From: Halomonas citrativorans
GTDB lineage: Bacteria; Pseudomonadota; Gammaproteobacteria; Pseudomonadales; Halomonadaceae
Reading direction: 5' to 3'
DNA: 64,000 bases
Assembly: GCF_900163645.1 (NCBI RefSeq)
Contig: NZ_FUKM01000020.1
Location: 1 to 64,000, forward strand
The notes beneath the pieces are model-generated. The model had not been told where the DNA came from, ran no database searches, and was given only the letters and a program-made list of their open reading frames with translations. How positions within the stretch are numbered: position 1 is the stretch's first letter; each line of letters opens with the position of its first letter. A program made the position numbers and the translations under genes. This document shows positions 27,068 through 36,263 of this stretch, piece after piece.

Positions 27068-27811
27068 TGTCCGTGTGCGGATCCATAAGTCAGCGTATTT
27101 ATTAAACGTAGAGTGCGCTGACAAAAGCGCTAGCAGGAAACCCTGCTTGCCATCCTTAAAGCCCGCTTTTAGCAGATACATCTTCACAAAGCAGGCAAGC
27201 CCATGTGTGAAACCGCTCGCCAGCGTGGCCGTTTTACCCTGAGCGGCCCGTTGCTCCGACCACGCCTGCGCATAGTGGGCAGATTTTTCCAGATAATGGC
27301 GCAGATCACGGTAGGTATAGTGCAGCAAATCGCCAGACAGGCGTTTGACCGTTAGACCATCGGGCACCACCAGTTTTTCATGTACCAGCGCTGCATTATA
27401 GGATGCTTGCCCTTTGGGATAGAGACGCGCGACCCAGTCCGGATACCAGCCTGAGTGGCGGATAAACCGCCCGAAACACCAGGAAAGCCGCCCAAGGCTA
27501 AAAACAGCTGGGCCACCCTGCACAGCATCCAAAATGCTTTTTTGCAGCGCTGGCGTAATGCGTTCATCGGCATCTACCATCAATATCCACTCGTGGCTGG
27601 CCAGCGCCTCGGCGCGCTGGCGCTGTACGCCAAAGCCCTGCCAATCCGTATTAACGCTTACGTTATCCGTATACTCGCGCGCAATCGCGCAGGTTTCATC
27701 CTGGCTCCCCGCATCCAGCACGACAATTTCGTCGGCCCAGGTGAGCGTATCAAGACATTCGCGCAGATGGTGCGCTTCATTTTTAACAATCAACACAGCA
27801 GAAATTGGCAA
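27047..27811 (-). CDS. waaE: Family 2 glycosyltransferase, WaaE/LgtF-like (glucose to heptose I)
   Basis: A 254-residue GT-A inverting transferase with ISAVLIVKNEAHHLRECLD, EIVVLDAGSQDETC, the WILMVDADERI metal-binding DxD-type motif, HSGWYPDWVARLYPKG, the VHEKLVV element and a C-terminal FVKMYLLKAGFKDGKQG amphipathic helix. This pattern is that of WaaE (Klebsiella) and LgtF (Haemophilus), which add beta-glucose to the first heptose of the inner core. The sugar is inferred from the family. It overlaps the convergent family-9 gene. Confidence 0.8.
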   Translation of the reverse strand: MPISAVLIVKNEAHHLRECLDTLTWADEIVVLDAGSQDETCAIAREYTDNVSVNTDWQGFGVQRQRAEALASHEWILMVDADERITPALQKSILDAVQGGPAVFSLGRLSWCFGRFIRHSGWYPDWVARLYPKGQASYNAALVHEKLVVPDGLTVKRLSGDLLHYTYRDLRHYLEKSAHYAQAWSEQRAAQGKTATLASGFTHGLACFVKMYLLKAGFKDGKQGFLLALLSAHSTFNKYADLWIRTRTSPPHKR

Positions 27812-27912
27812 GAGGATTTCTCAGCTTAAGAATTTTTCAGGGTAACAGCATCATAGCTTTCACAAATCGCATGTGAAAATTAGCATCTTTTTAATTAGCA
27901 TCCTGCTGTTTT

Positions 27913-28848
27913 CTAAACGACCTCTCCGTGGTGCTTCTTTATTTTTTGAGAGTATCTCAAGCTGTTTTTTTGCGGAAATCCACTTAGCATAGACAGGAAC
28001 ATTCTGACGCCCATTTTCTTCTTAAACATTCTAAAAAACAGCTTAAAGAATAATGCTATTTTAAGTAGAACCCGACCGGTGCGGTTGTAGTGTTTATTTA
28101 GCAAGTGGTAATAGGAAATATAAAACTCTTGTTGCATTCGAAACCCTTGCTCTGTGCTACCACCCGCTTCATGAAATATCTGTGCTTCAGGAATAAAAAA
28201 AACTTTCCTATCAGATTCCCAAACTCTTTTGGCAATATCCTCTTCTTCACAGTAAAGAAAAAAGGCGGTATCAAAACCACCAATATCGCAAAAAGCATCT
28301 GCATTAAAAAACATGCAAGAGCCACTAACCACTTCAACCTGCGTGGGTTTATCTAACGTCACACGATTGCTTGGAAATTTAATCCTTGAAAATTTTCTTT
28401 GCACGCTGTTACCAAACAGCTGCTTTAAAAGATGGGGAAACTGTTTGTGCGAAGATGAATAATTGTTGTTGGCATCTACTATTTGAGCAGTTGCCAACGC
28501 CACCTCTGCGTTTGAATCCAGATACTCCTTTAATACGCCTGCCGTATTATTTAAAAGTTTGCAATCATTGTTAACAAAAAAGTAATACTGCCCACTCGCA
28601 TGATTTACCCCTAGCATGTTGCCACTTGAGAACCCACTGTTGATGGAATTTCTAATTAATGTCACGTCATTTTTATCTTTCAGAAACTCTTTCAGACGTA
28701 AAAAATCTTTATCTTCAGAGGCATTATCAACAACAATAATTTCGTAAGATACGCTATCAGTATTCGACAAAATGCTATTAATTAACTCAGCTGTATAGTG
28801 TGAAGAATTATAATTTATCGTAATAAATGACACTTCTATTTTTTTCAT
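27913..28848 (-). CDS. Family 2 glycosyltransferase (rhamnosyltransferase-like), AT-rich
   Basis: A 311-residue GT-A protein with VSFITINYNSS, EIIVVDNASED, the YFFVNNDCKL DxD-type site and GSCMFFNADAFCDIGGFDTAFFLYCEEEDIAKRVW, a WbbL/rhamnosyltransferase-like signature. The C-terminus has basic and aromatic helices suited to membrane association. The gene is visibly much richer in A and T than all neighbours and uses AAA, AAT and TTT heavily, which suggests recent acquisition. It is flanked by a 360-base non-coding gap and by the WaaE-like gene. The sugar is unknown. Confidence 0.82.
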   Translation of the reverse strand: MKKIEVSFITINYNSSHYTAELINSILSNTDSVSYEIIVVDNASEDKDFLRLKEFLKDKNDVTLIRNSINSGFSSGNMLGVNHASGQYYFFVNNDCKLLNNTAGVLKEYLDSNAEVALATAQIVDANNNYSSSHKQFPHLLKQLFGNSVQRKFSRIKFPSNRVTLDKPTQVEVVSGSCMFFNADAFCDIGGFDTAFFLYCEEEDIAKRVWESDRKVFFIPEAQIFHEAGGSTEQGFRMQQEFYISYYHLLNKHYNRTGRVLLKIALFFKLFFRMFKKKMGVRMFLSMLSGFPQKNSLRYSQKIKKHHGEVV

Positions 28849-29208
28849 AAGGAACCACTGTGATTGAGTTCAATTAAAAGAACACTTCATTACAATAAAT
28901 GACGAATGCTTCTGATAGCGGTTGCAGATAGCTGTATATAGTCAACTGTTTAAATTCTACCGTAAGCCGCCATACTATTAAACATCGCTGCCAACCCGCC
29001 CTGGATCGATAAAGACCAACAGTTCACTCATATAACCACAGTAGGCTGCCTCAACGTGCTGCCGTATAGCAAGTCAAACTTCGGCTAAAATCCCTGCCGA
29101 CCAAAGGCATAAGACGGCAGATAGTTTTTCGGCGGCGCTTTAGCGTAACATTGCACTAGCACCAACAACGTCATTTTTATCAAAATTGCAATAGCATTAG
29201 GATATGGC
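28849..29208. other. 360-base intergenic region between divergent glycosyltransferase and opgB-like genes
   Basis: I see no convincing ORF, RNA gene or terminator here. The left half shares the AT-richness of the adjoining transferase. A 6-bp CTGCCG/CGGCAG inverted repeat (29094-29099 and 29115-29120) and a TTGCAC at 29151-29156 with a poorly matched -10 region are the only visible marks. It presumably carries the promoters of the two divergent genes. Confidence 0.5.
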
Positions 29209-30861
29209 ATGCCCTCTTCAAGGACTCTGAAACTTACTCCCTGGCTGCCACTAGCGACCATTGGCCTTAGTCTAGGCTATGCCGCTACCGTGTTAACTCG
29301 CCTGCCCTGGTGGGCTCTCTTTCTCATCGCCGCTGGTTGGATCGGCACGGGGTTGAAGCTGAGCTGGGGTCGCCCAGCAAATGCTCGCTACCGAAAAGTA
29401 TGGCCCTGGTCATTAGTGCCGCTAAGCTTGATGGGCGTGTACGTTTATTTAGCTGACAGCTTCGGCAATGTCGATTTAGGCGCTGTGTTTTTTCATTTAC
29501 AGGCCGGTATCGCGGAGCACGGCGGTGCCAGCAAAATGGTGGTCGCGGTACTTTATACGCTGACTATGCTGGGCATTTTATGCTCCATTACGTGGCTTTC
29601 ACGCCATGATCAGCGCTGGCGACTAGCCGAGCGCTATTTTGCGATTATTTTGCTGGCGACCAACCCGTTACTTTATGGTTTGGGTCAACGCAGCGTTGCC
29701 GTCGTGGCTGACGATAGAGAGTGGTTAAATCGACGTTATATGCCGCCCATGACCAACGAGCAGTCGCATACCCCTAATCTGTTAATCATGTACCTGGAGA
29801 GCCTTGAGCGTACCTATAGCAACGAGATTTTTGATGACGCTTATGCCGACTTGAATACGCTGGGCGAACAGGGTCTGGTTTTCGAAGGTATCCGACAAAT
29901 GGAAAACACCGGCTGGACCATGGCGGGAATGATCGCCAGTCAGTGTGGTGTTCCGCTAATGCCTGCCGGGCTTTTGCACGATACACAGTTTGAGCCATTG
30001 AAAAAGGTGGTGCCAGGCGTTGACTGCCTGGGTGATATTTTAGCTGCTCAAGGGTATCAATTAAGCTACCTGGGGGGCGCTAGTACGCAGTTCGCGGGTA
30101 AAGGCCTTTTCTATCGCGGTCATCAGTTTAATAGCGTAAAGGGGAAAGAAGAGTTTTTACCCGACATGGAAGATCCAGAGTATTTAAATAGCTGGGGGCT
30201 TCATGACGACACGCTTTATAATTTTACCGCTGATGAAATACGCCGGTTAAATGAAGAGGATAGCGGCCCTTGGGCAGTGGTGAATCTTAACCTGGCAGGC
30301 CATGCACCGAGCGGGTTTCCGTCCCAAACCTGCCAGGACCGCCAGGGCACATTTGATGGCCAGGATATTCTGTACTCAGTGGAGTGCTCGGCTCATGAAG
30401 CGCGGGTATTTATCGAGCAGTTACAGCGCGAAGGGCTTTTGGATAATACGCTGATAGTTGTACTCAGCGATCACCTCACCATGCGGGTCTCCGTATGGGA
30501 CCAACTGACAGCACTGGATCGCGATAATACGCTGATTATGCTCGGCGACTATATTGCACCCCAGCGTATTCGCCGCGATGCCACGATGCTAGATGTGTTT
30601 CCAACGATATTAGAAGCACTCGGCTTTACCTTGAACGATCACCGAGCAGGACTGGGTGTCTCACTGCTCAGTGAAAAATCCACACTGGTTGAGGTGCATG
30701 GTATCGAAACACTCAACGAGCGCTTGCGTGAGGAAACCGCCCTGCAGCATCGCTTATGGGAAGGGCTAACGCCTCGACGCCGCGAAGCAGAAGATACCCC
30801 GGCAGCTCAAGTGACAGAAACGCCAGCGGATCAGGCCGACGAAGTAAACATCACCCATTAA
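29209..30861 (+). CDS. OpgB/MdoB-like phosphoglycerol transferase (sulfatase-fold membrane enzyme)
   Basis: A 550-residue protein with about five N-terminal transmembrane segments (residues about 10-160) and a periplasmic alkaline-phosphatase-fold domain. Shared with E. coli OpgB are YLESLERTY, the nucleophile region ENTGWTMAGMIASQCGVPL, CLGDILAAQGYQLSYLGG, WGLHDDTLY and VVLSDHLTM. OpgB moves phosphoglycerol from phosphatidylglycerol to osmoregulated periplasmic glucans. Inside a lipopolysaccharide cluster the acceptor could instead be core sugar; that is inference. The last 60 residues are acidic and Ala/Thr-rich. It overlaps convergent waaF by 11 bases. Confidence 0.82.
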   Translation: MPSSRTLKLTPWLPLATIGLSLGYAATVLTRLPWWALFLIAAGWIGTGLKLSWGRPANARYRKVWPWSLVPLSLMGVYVYLADSFGNVDLGAVFFHLQAGIAEHGGASKMVVAVLYTLTMLGILCSITWLSRHDQRWRLAERYFAIILLATNPLLYGLGQRSVAVVADDREWLNRRYMPPMTNEQSHTPNLLIMYLESLERTYSNEIFDDAYADLNTLGEQGLVFEGIRQMENTGWTMAGMIASQCGVPLMPAGLLHDTQFEPLKKVVPGVDCLGDILAAQGYQLSYLGGASTQFAGKGLFYRGHQFNSVKGKEEFLPDMEDPEYLNSWGLHDDTLYNFTADEIRRLNEEDSGPWAVVNLNLAGHAPSGFPSQTCQDRQGTFDGQDILYSVECSAHEARVFIEQLQREGLLDNTLIVVLSDHLTMRVSVWDQLTALDRDNTLIMLGDYIAPQRIRRDATMLDVFPTILEALGFTLNDHRAGLGVSLLSEKSTLVEVHGIETLNERLREETALQHRLWEGLTPRRREAEDTPAAQVTETPADQADEVNITH

Positions 30862-31897
30862 TGATCAAGCCGCTGGCACGCTGCTGGTCGGCTCGCATCG
30901 CCTGATAGACCTGCTCTACCGCTAACTGATTAAGGCAGTTGGTATGTCCCAACGGGCAAACACGCTTAAAGCAGGGCGAGCAGTAGAGCCCCAAATAATG
31001 AATGACAGCGTTGTTGGTCAAGGGCGGCGTATAGTCCGGTGACGAAGAGCCGTAAAGCGCATGAATGCGCACGCCTACGGCAGCGGCCACATGCATGAGA
31101 CCAGAGTCGTTGGTTACCACTTGCCGACAGTCGGCTAACAGGTCTACCGCATCGGCTAACTGCGTTTTGCCGCATAAATTATGCGCATGGGGCAAGCCTT
31201 TCACGATGCTCTCGCCTGCCGAATGATCTTTTGGACCGCCCAGTACCCGAATTTCAAAACCATCGTTGATAAGCTGCGCGGCCAGGTCGTGAAAATAGGC
31301 CAGCGGCCACTGCTTGGCAGGCCCATATTCTGCGCCGGGCATCATGCCAATGGCGGGCCGCGATGACAACGCATGAGCCAGGCGCAAATTAACCAGGTTA
31401 TCCCGGTCGATCATTAAACGCGGCTTGGGGACCGGAAAATCCCCGCTTAGCGCTTCATCAAGCGGCAAGCCCAGCGACACGAAGCGCTTTACAGTCTGAT
31501 CCAGAACCTGCTTATCAAGCTTGCGACGCTCTTTTAAAAGCCCATAGCGATGCTCACCCAAAAAGCCTACCCGCTCAGGAATGCGAGCCATGAAGGGAAT
31601 AAGGGCGGCTTTCCAGGAGCGTGGCAGCACAATGGCACGGTCAAAGCACCCTTTTAGCTGACTGGAGAGTTCACGGCGATTAGCCAAACCAAACTCGCCG
31701 TGGCCAACGGCCAGAGGCAGCACTTCGTCGACCTCCGGCATACGCTCTAGAATGGGCTGTGACCATGCGGGCGCAACCACCCCAATGGTTGCATCAGGCT
31801 GACGCGCTTTAAGCGTCATAAAGAGGCTTTGCGCCATGACCATATCGCCCACCCATGACGGGCCAACCACCAGCAGACGCTTGGCGGAATTAGCCAT
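30851..31897 (-). CDS. waaF: ADP-heptose:LPS heptosyltransferase II
   Basis: WaaF adds the second heptose to the inner core. The 348-residue family-9 protein has the diagnostic [52 protein letters not shown] and [15 protein letters not shown] with [11 protein letters not shown], as in E. coli RfaF. Its ATG overlaps the hldD stop region by eight bases, so the two are coupled. Confidence 0.94.
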   Translation of the reverse strand: MANSAKRLLVVGPSWVGDMVMAQSLFMTLKARQPDATIGVVAPAWSQPILERMPEVDEVLPLAVGHGEFGLANRRELSSQLKGCFDRAIVLPRSWKAALIPFMARIPERVGFLGEHRYGLLKERRKLDKQVLDQTVKRFVSLGLPLDEALSGDFPVPKPRLMIDRDNLVNLRLAHALSSRPAIGMMPGAEYGPAKQWPLAYFHDLAAQLINDGFEIRVLGGPKDHSAGESIVKGLPHAHNLCGKTQLADAVDLLADCRQVVTNDSGLMHVAAAVGVRIHALYGSSSPDYTPPLTNNAVIHYLGLYCSPCFKRVCPLGHTNCLNQLAVEQVYQAMRADQQRASGLIING

Positions 31898-32846
31898 TTA
31901 GCCACTCCAGGTAAGCGCTAACCCCTTGGGCCACGGTTTTGAACTCAACATCGCAGCCGGCTTCACGTAAATGACTGATATCAGCACGCGTGTAGCTTTG
32001 GTAGCGGCCTTTCAACTCCTCAGGAAAGTCGATGTAATTGATCTCGCCTTTGCCATAGAAGTCGATGACTGCTTCGCCAATCGCTTTAAAGGGCTCTGCT
32101 CGGCCTGTTCCCAGGTTAAAAATGCCAGACGCTTGAGGGTTATCCAAAAACCATAGATTGACGTCGACGACATCGCCCACGTACACAAAATCCCGGCTCT
32201 GCATGCCAGCCTCATAACCACCATAGGCGCCAAACAGTTTCAGGGTTTCGCCGTTACGGATTTGAAGATGGTTATGGTAGGCGACACTTGCCATCTTGCC
32301 TTTATGCTGTTCACGAGGGCCGTAGACGTTGAAGTAACGGAAACCAACGACCTGGGTAGTGAGCGACTCCCAGCGTGAGCGCACATGTTGATCAAACAGC
32401 AGCTTGGAGTAACCGTAGACATTAAGCGGTTTTTCGTACTCGGGCGCCTCTTTAAAGACGTCACTGCCACCATAGGTAGCTGCGGATGATGCGTAGAGGA
32501 AAGGGATGCCGAATTTCTCACAATAATTTAGCAGTACTTTGGAGTACTCAAAATTATTTTTCATCATGTACTGGCCGTCCCACTCCGTGGTATCGGAACA
32601 CGCCCCTTCATGAAAAATCGCCTCGATGTTTGGCAAGTCGGTTATCTCACCGCGCAATGCTGCCTCAACCTTGGCAAGAAAATCATCTTTATCCAGGTAA
32701 TCGGCCAACGTGCAGTCGGCCAAATTGACAAATTTGGTGCCGTCCCGCAGGTCATCCACCACCATGACATCGTTACGGCCGCGCGCATTAAGCGCTTTCA
32801 CAATGTTTGCGCCAATAAAACCGGCACCGCCTGTTACAACGATCAT
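31890..32846 (-). CDS. hldD: ADP-L-glycero-D-manno-heptose-6-epimerase
   Basis: HldD epimerises the ADP-heptose made by HldE to the L,D form used by heptosyltransferases. The 318-residue short-chain dehydrogenase-type protein has [13 protein letters not shown] for NADP binding, the SSAATYGG serine region, the YGYSKLLFD catalytic Tyr/Lys and [18 protein letters not shown] 32846 has AAGGAGAG directly upstream with good spacing; an earlier in-frame start is less likely. It heads hldD-waaF and is divergent from glyQ. Confidence 0.95.
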   Translation of the reverse strand: MIVVTGGAGFIGANIVKALNARGRNDVMVVDDLRDGTKFVNLADCTLADYLDKDDFLAKVEAALRGEITDLPNIEAIFHEGACSDTTEWDGQYMMKNNFEYSKVLLNYCEKFGIPFLYASSAATYGGSDVFKEAPEYEKPLNVYGYSKLLFDQHVRSRWESLTTQVVGFRYFNVYGPREQHKGKMASVAYHNHLQIRNGETLKLFGAYGGYEAGMQSRDFVYVGDVVDVNLWFLDNPQASGIFNLGTGRAEPFKAIGEAVIDFYGKGEINYIDFPEELKGRYQSYTRADISHLREAGCDVEFKTVAQGVSAYLEWLNG

Positions 32847-32957
32847 TTCGCTCTCCTTAACCAAAAGCGGTTCTGTTGGCTTATGTGCCTATAACCCATC
32901 TGCCTAGGATTGTATACTTGACGGCTTATGAATTCATGGCCAACGGTGCTTTCTGCG

Positions 32958-33917
32958 ATGAGTGTCTCGACAAACCAATCGACACCCGATGTGTCGACCT
33001 TCCAAGGCTTGATCCTTGCTCTGCAACAGTACTGGGCAGAACAGGGCTGCGTCATTCTCCAACCTCTTGATATGGAAGTTGGCGCGGGCACCTTTCATCC
33101 CGCTACTTTCCTGCGCTCAATCGGCCCGGAAAGCTGGAACGCGGCCTACGTTCAGCCTTCTCGCCGCCCAACCGATGGCCGCTATGGCGAAAACCCCAAC
33201 CGCCTGCAGCACTACTACCAGTTTCAGGTCGTCATGAAGCCATCGCCAAGTAATCTGCAGGACCTTTATCTTGGCTCACTAAAGCGTTTAGGCCTGGACC
33301 CACTGATCCACGATGTGCGCTTTGTTGAGGATAACTGGGAATCGCCAACGCTGGGCGCTTGGGGCCTGGGTTGGGAAGTATGGCTCAATGGGATGGAAGT
33401 TACCCAGTTCACCTATTTCCAGCAGGCGGGCGGTATTGAGTGTTACCCCGTTACCGGTGAGCTGACCTATGGTCTTGAGCGGATTGCCATGTATCTGCAA
33501 AACGTTGACAGCGTTTACGACCTGGTATGGGCGATTGCCCCGGACGGTAGCCAAGTCACCTATGGCGATGTGTATCTGCAGAACGAGCGTGAGCAATCGA
33601 CGTATAACTTCGAGCATGCCGACGTCGACCAGCTGTTTGCCTCCTTCGATCACCAGGAGCGTGAGTGTGCCAAGCTGCTGACCGCCACCCTGCCCTTACC
33701 TGCTTATGAGCAGGTACTCAAGGCATCACACACCTTTAACCTTCTGGATGCCCGTCACGCTATTTCCGTGACCGAGCGTCAGCGCTTTATTCTGCGCGTG
33801 CGCACCATGGCGCGGGATGTTGCCCATACCTACTTTGAGTCGCGTAAAGCAGCAGGTTTCCCCATGGCTCCAGAAGCGCTTCGCCGCGAACTACTTGCCG
33901 ATCAGGGAGATGCATAA
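32958..33917 (+). CDS. glyQ: Glycyl-tRNA synthetase alpha subunit
   Basis: GlyQ is the catalytic subunit of the tetrameric alpha2-beta2 glycyl-tRNA synthetase. The class II core is intact: [52 protein letters not shown], the [17 protein letters not shown] segment and [16 protein letters not shown] 32958 (319 residues) is preferred; an ATG at 32928 would begin right at the start expected from the TATACT at 32913-32918. Neither has a strong ribosome-binding site. Its TAA overlaps the glyS ATG. Confidence 0.94.
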   Translation: MSVSTNQSTPDVSTFQGLILALQQYWAEQGCVILQPLDMEVGAGTFHPATFLRSIGPESWNAAYVQPSRRPTDGRYGENPNRLQHYYQFQVVMKPSPSNLQDLYLGSLKRLGLDPLIHDVRFVEDNWESPTLGAWGLGWEVWLNGMEVTQFTYFQQAGGIECYPVTGELTYGLERIAMYLQNVDSVYDLVWAIAPDGSQVTYGDVYLQNEREQSTYNFEHADVDQLFASFDHQERECAKLLTATLPLPAYEQVLKASHTFNLLDARHAISVTERQRFILRVRTMARDVAHTYFESRKAAGFPMAPEALRRELLADQGDA

Positions 33918-35983
33918 TGGCTGTTGATACGCTTTTATTAGAACTGGGCGCCGAAGAGCTGCCACCCGCGGCGCTGGATGCACTCTCTGACGCGTTTGCC
34001 GCAGGGATTGAAAAAGGCCTGCAAGAGGCCGAGATTCCTTTCCAGCACGTGACCGCTTACGCCACACCTCGCCGTTTAGCCGTCAAGGTCAGCGAGCTTG
34101 CCGATAAACAGCCTGACCGCGAGGTAGAGCGTCGTGGTCCGGCGCTGGCCGCCGCCTTTAAAGACGGTGTTGCAAGCAAAGCAGCCGAAGGCTTCGCTCG
34201 TTCCTGTGGTGTTAGCGTCGATGAGCTAATTCACCTGGAAACAGACAAAGGCACTTGGCTTGGCTACCGCGAACAGCAGCAGGGTGCGAGCCTTCAAGCG
34301 CTTCTGCCCGAGATTCTGCGTAAAGCCATTCAGGGCCTGCCAGTACCTAAAAATATGCGCTGGGGGGCATCGCGTATAGAGTTCTCCCGCCCGGTGCACT
34401 GGTTGGTCGCACTTTACGGCAGCGATGTCATTGCCGCAGAAGTGCTGGGATTACAGGCTAGCCGCACCACCTATGGCCACCGCTTCCACGCACCCAATGC
34501 GATTCAGCTTGAGCACGCCGATGATTATCTGGCCACGCTCGAAAACGCTTACGTATTAGCGGACCGTGAGCTGCGTCGCGAACGCATTCGCGAGCAAGTA
34601 TTAGCCGAAGCGGAAGTACAGGACGCCAATGCCGTTATCGACGAAACCCTGCTCGTTGAGGTCAGTGGTCTGGTGGAGTGGCCGGTCGCGCTTACCGGCA
34701 GTTTCGATGAGCGCTTTTTGGAGGTCCCGGCGGAGTGTTTGATCTCCTCCATGAAGGCCAATCAAAAGTACTTCCACCTGCTGGATGACCAGGGCAAGCT
34801 CAAACCGCTGTTTATCACTATCTCCAATATAGATAGCGCTGACCCACAACAGGTAATTTCGGGTAACGAAAAAGTTATTCGTCCGCGCCTGGCGGATGCC
34901 GCCTTCTTCTACGATACCGACCGTAAGCAGAGCCTGGCTTCGCGCATTCCGCAGCTTGAAAGCGTGGTGTTTCAGCAGCAGTTAGGAACGCTGGCCGACA
35001 AAGCGCGTCGTACCACCGCTATTGCCACCTTCATAGCTGAGAAGATCAACGGTGACGTTGCCAATACACAGCGTGCTGTGGCACTTGCCAAGTGTGACCT
35101 GGTCACCGAAATGGTGCTCGAGTTCCCTGAGTTACAGGGCATTATGGGTCGCTACTACGCCGAGCAGGACGGCGAGCCTGCGGATGTTGCTCAAGCGATT
35201 GAAGAGCAGTACCTGCCACGCTTTGCCAGTGACGCGATTCCGCAAAGCCTAACTGGGCAAACGTTGGCATTGGCGGACCGTCTGGACACCCTGGTAGGTA
35301 TCTTTGGTATTGGCCAGCGTCCAACCGGCGCAAAAGATCCCTTCGCCCTGCGTCGCGCCTCGATTGGCGTGCTGAATATCCTGATCAAGGGCGAGCTGAA
35401 CCTCGATCTGCGCGATCTTTTAGCTGCCGCCGCTCAGCAGCATCAGGGGCTGCCCAAGGCTGAGGGTCTGGTAGAGGACGTGCTGACCTATATGCTGGAT
35501 CGCTTCCGCGCTTGGGGCCAGGAAGAAGGGATTAGCGCCGAGATGTACCTGGCGGTGCGCGCACGCCCTGTCACCAACCCGCTCGATTTCGCTCGCCGGC
35601 TGCGCGCCGTGAAAGCCTTTGCTCAGCGTGAAGAGGCAACCGCGTTAGCCGCCGCTAACAAGCGCGTTACCAATATTCTGAGCAAGCAGGATCACAACGG
35701 CAACCTTCAGGTTGACCCTGGCCTTCTGCAAGAGGAAGCCGAGCAGGTATTATTCAAGGCAGTCACCAGCCGCCAAGAGCAGGTAGCCCCGCTATTTGGT
35801 ACCGGTGACTATCAGCAAGCGCTGGATGTATTGGCGACACTTCGTGAACCCGTCGATGCATTTTTTGATCAGGTGATGGTCATGGCGGATAATGAAGCCG
35901 TGCGCAATAACCGCCTTGCTCTGCTGGCCAGCCTCCAAGCACTGTTCCTGGAAGTTGCCGATATTTCGCTACTCCCCCAATAA
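33917..35983 (+). CDS. glyS: Glycyl-tRNA synthetase beta subunit
   Basis: GlyS binds tRNA-Gly and contributes editing-like and anticodon-recognition domains. The 688-residue protein starts with LLLELGAEELPPAAL, contains the TYGHRFHAP segment, an HD-like middle domain (KCDLVTEMVLEFPELQGIMGRYYA), GAKDPFALRRASIGVL and a C-terminal anticodon-binding helical domain. Length equals the E. coli protein. One-base overlap with glyQ (TAATG). A hairpin terminator candidate follows. Confidence 0.96.
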   Translation: MAVDTLLLELGAEELPPAALDALSDAFAAGIEKGLQEAEIPFQHVTAYATPRRLAVKVSELADKQPDREVERRGPALAAAFKDGVASKAAEGFARSCGVSVDELIHLETDKGTWLGYREQQQGASLQALLPEILRKAIQGLPVPKNMRWGASRIEFSRPVHWLVALYGSDVIAAEVLGLQASRTTYGHRFHAPNAIQLEHADDYLATLENAYVLADRELRRERIREQVLAEAEVQDANAVIDETLLVEVSGLVEWPVALTGSFDERFLEVPAECLISSMKANQKYFHLLDDQGKLKPLFITISNIDSADPQQVISGNEKVIRPRLADAAFFYDTDRKQSLASRIPQLESVVFQQQLGTLADKARRTTAIATFIAEKINGDVANTQRAVALAKCDLVTEMVLEFPELQGIMGRYYAEQDGEPADVAQAIEEQYLPRFASDAIPQSLTGQTLALADRLDTLVGIFGIGQRPTGAKDPFALRRASIGVLNILIKGELNLDLRDLLAAAAQQHQGLPKAEGLVEDVLTYMLDRFRAWGQEEGISAEMYLAVRARPVTNPLDFARRLRAVKAFAQREEATALAAANKRVTNILSKQDHNGNLQVDPGLLQEEAEQVLFKAVTSRQEQVAPLFGTGDYQQALDVLATLREPVDAFFDQVMVMADNEAVRNNRLALLASLQALFLEVADISLLPQ

Positions 35984-35998
35984 CCTTCGCTCGACCAT

Positions 35999-36026
35999 CT
36001 GCCGATGGCTTTTATGCCATCGGCAG
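35999..36026 (+). terminator. Hairpin after glyS
   Basis: An 11-bp perfect stem (35999-36009 with 36016-36026) closes a TTTTAT loop 15 bases after the glyS stop. No clean T-run follows, so it may be a factor-assisted terminator or an mRNA 3' stabiliser. Confidence 0.55.
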
Positions 36027-36133
36027 CACGCTTATCATTCCATCCCCTACCTGCCTTTTATCGCGCTCGTTTCTGGCTGTGACGTATAATCGTGGCATTT
36101 CCCTTTCAAAGCTCCTTCACGCGCTGTCTGGTT

Positions 36134-36149
36134 TGTTTCACGTGAAACA
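36134..36149. other. parS site 1 (ParB-binding centromere)
   Basis: A perfect copy of the 16-base parS palindrome TGTTTCACGTGAAACA, the site bound by chromosomal ParB. It lies in the glyS to kinase-like gene gap, about 8 kb from the origin. Confidence 0.95.
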
Positions 36150-36263
36150 CCGTGAAAAAATAATCGATTTTTACTAAAATAAAGTTTTTCTGATGCGTTA
36201 ATTTCCCTTTATCGACGTAATGCGTGTTATAGCTTGAGTGCATAAGCACTCTGGAGTTGCCCT

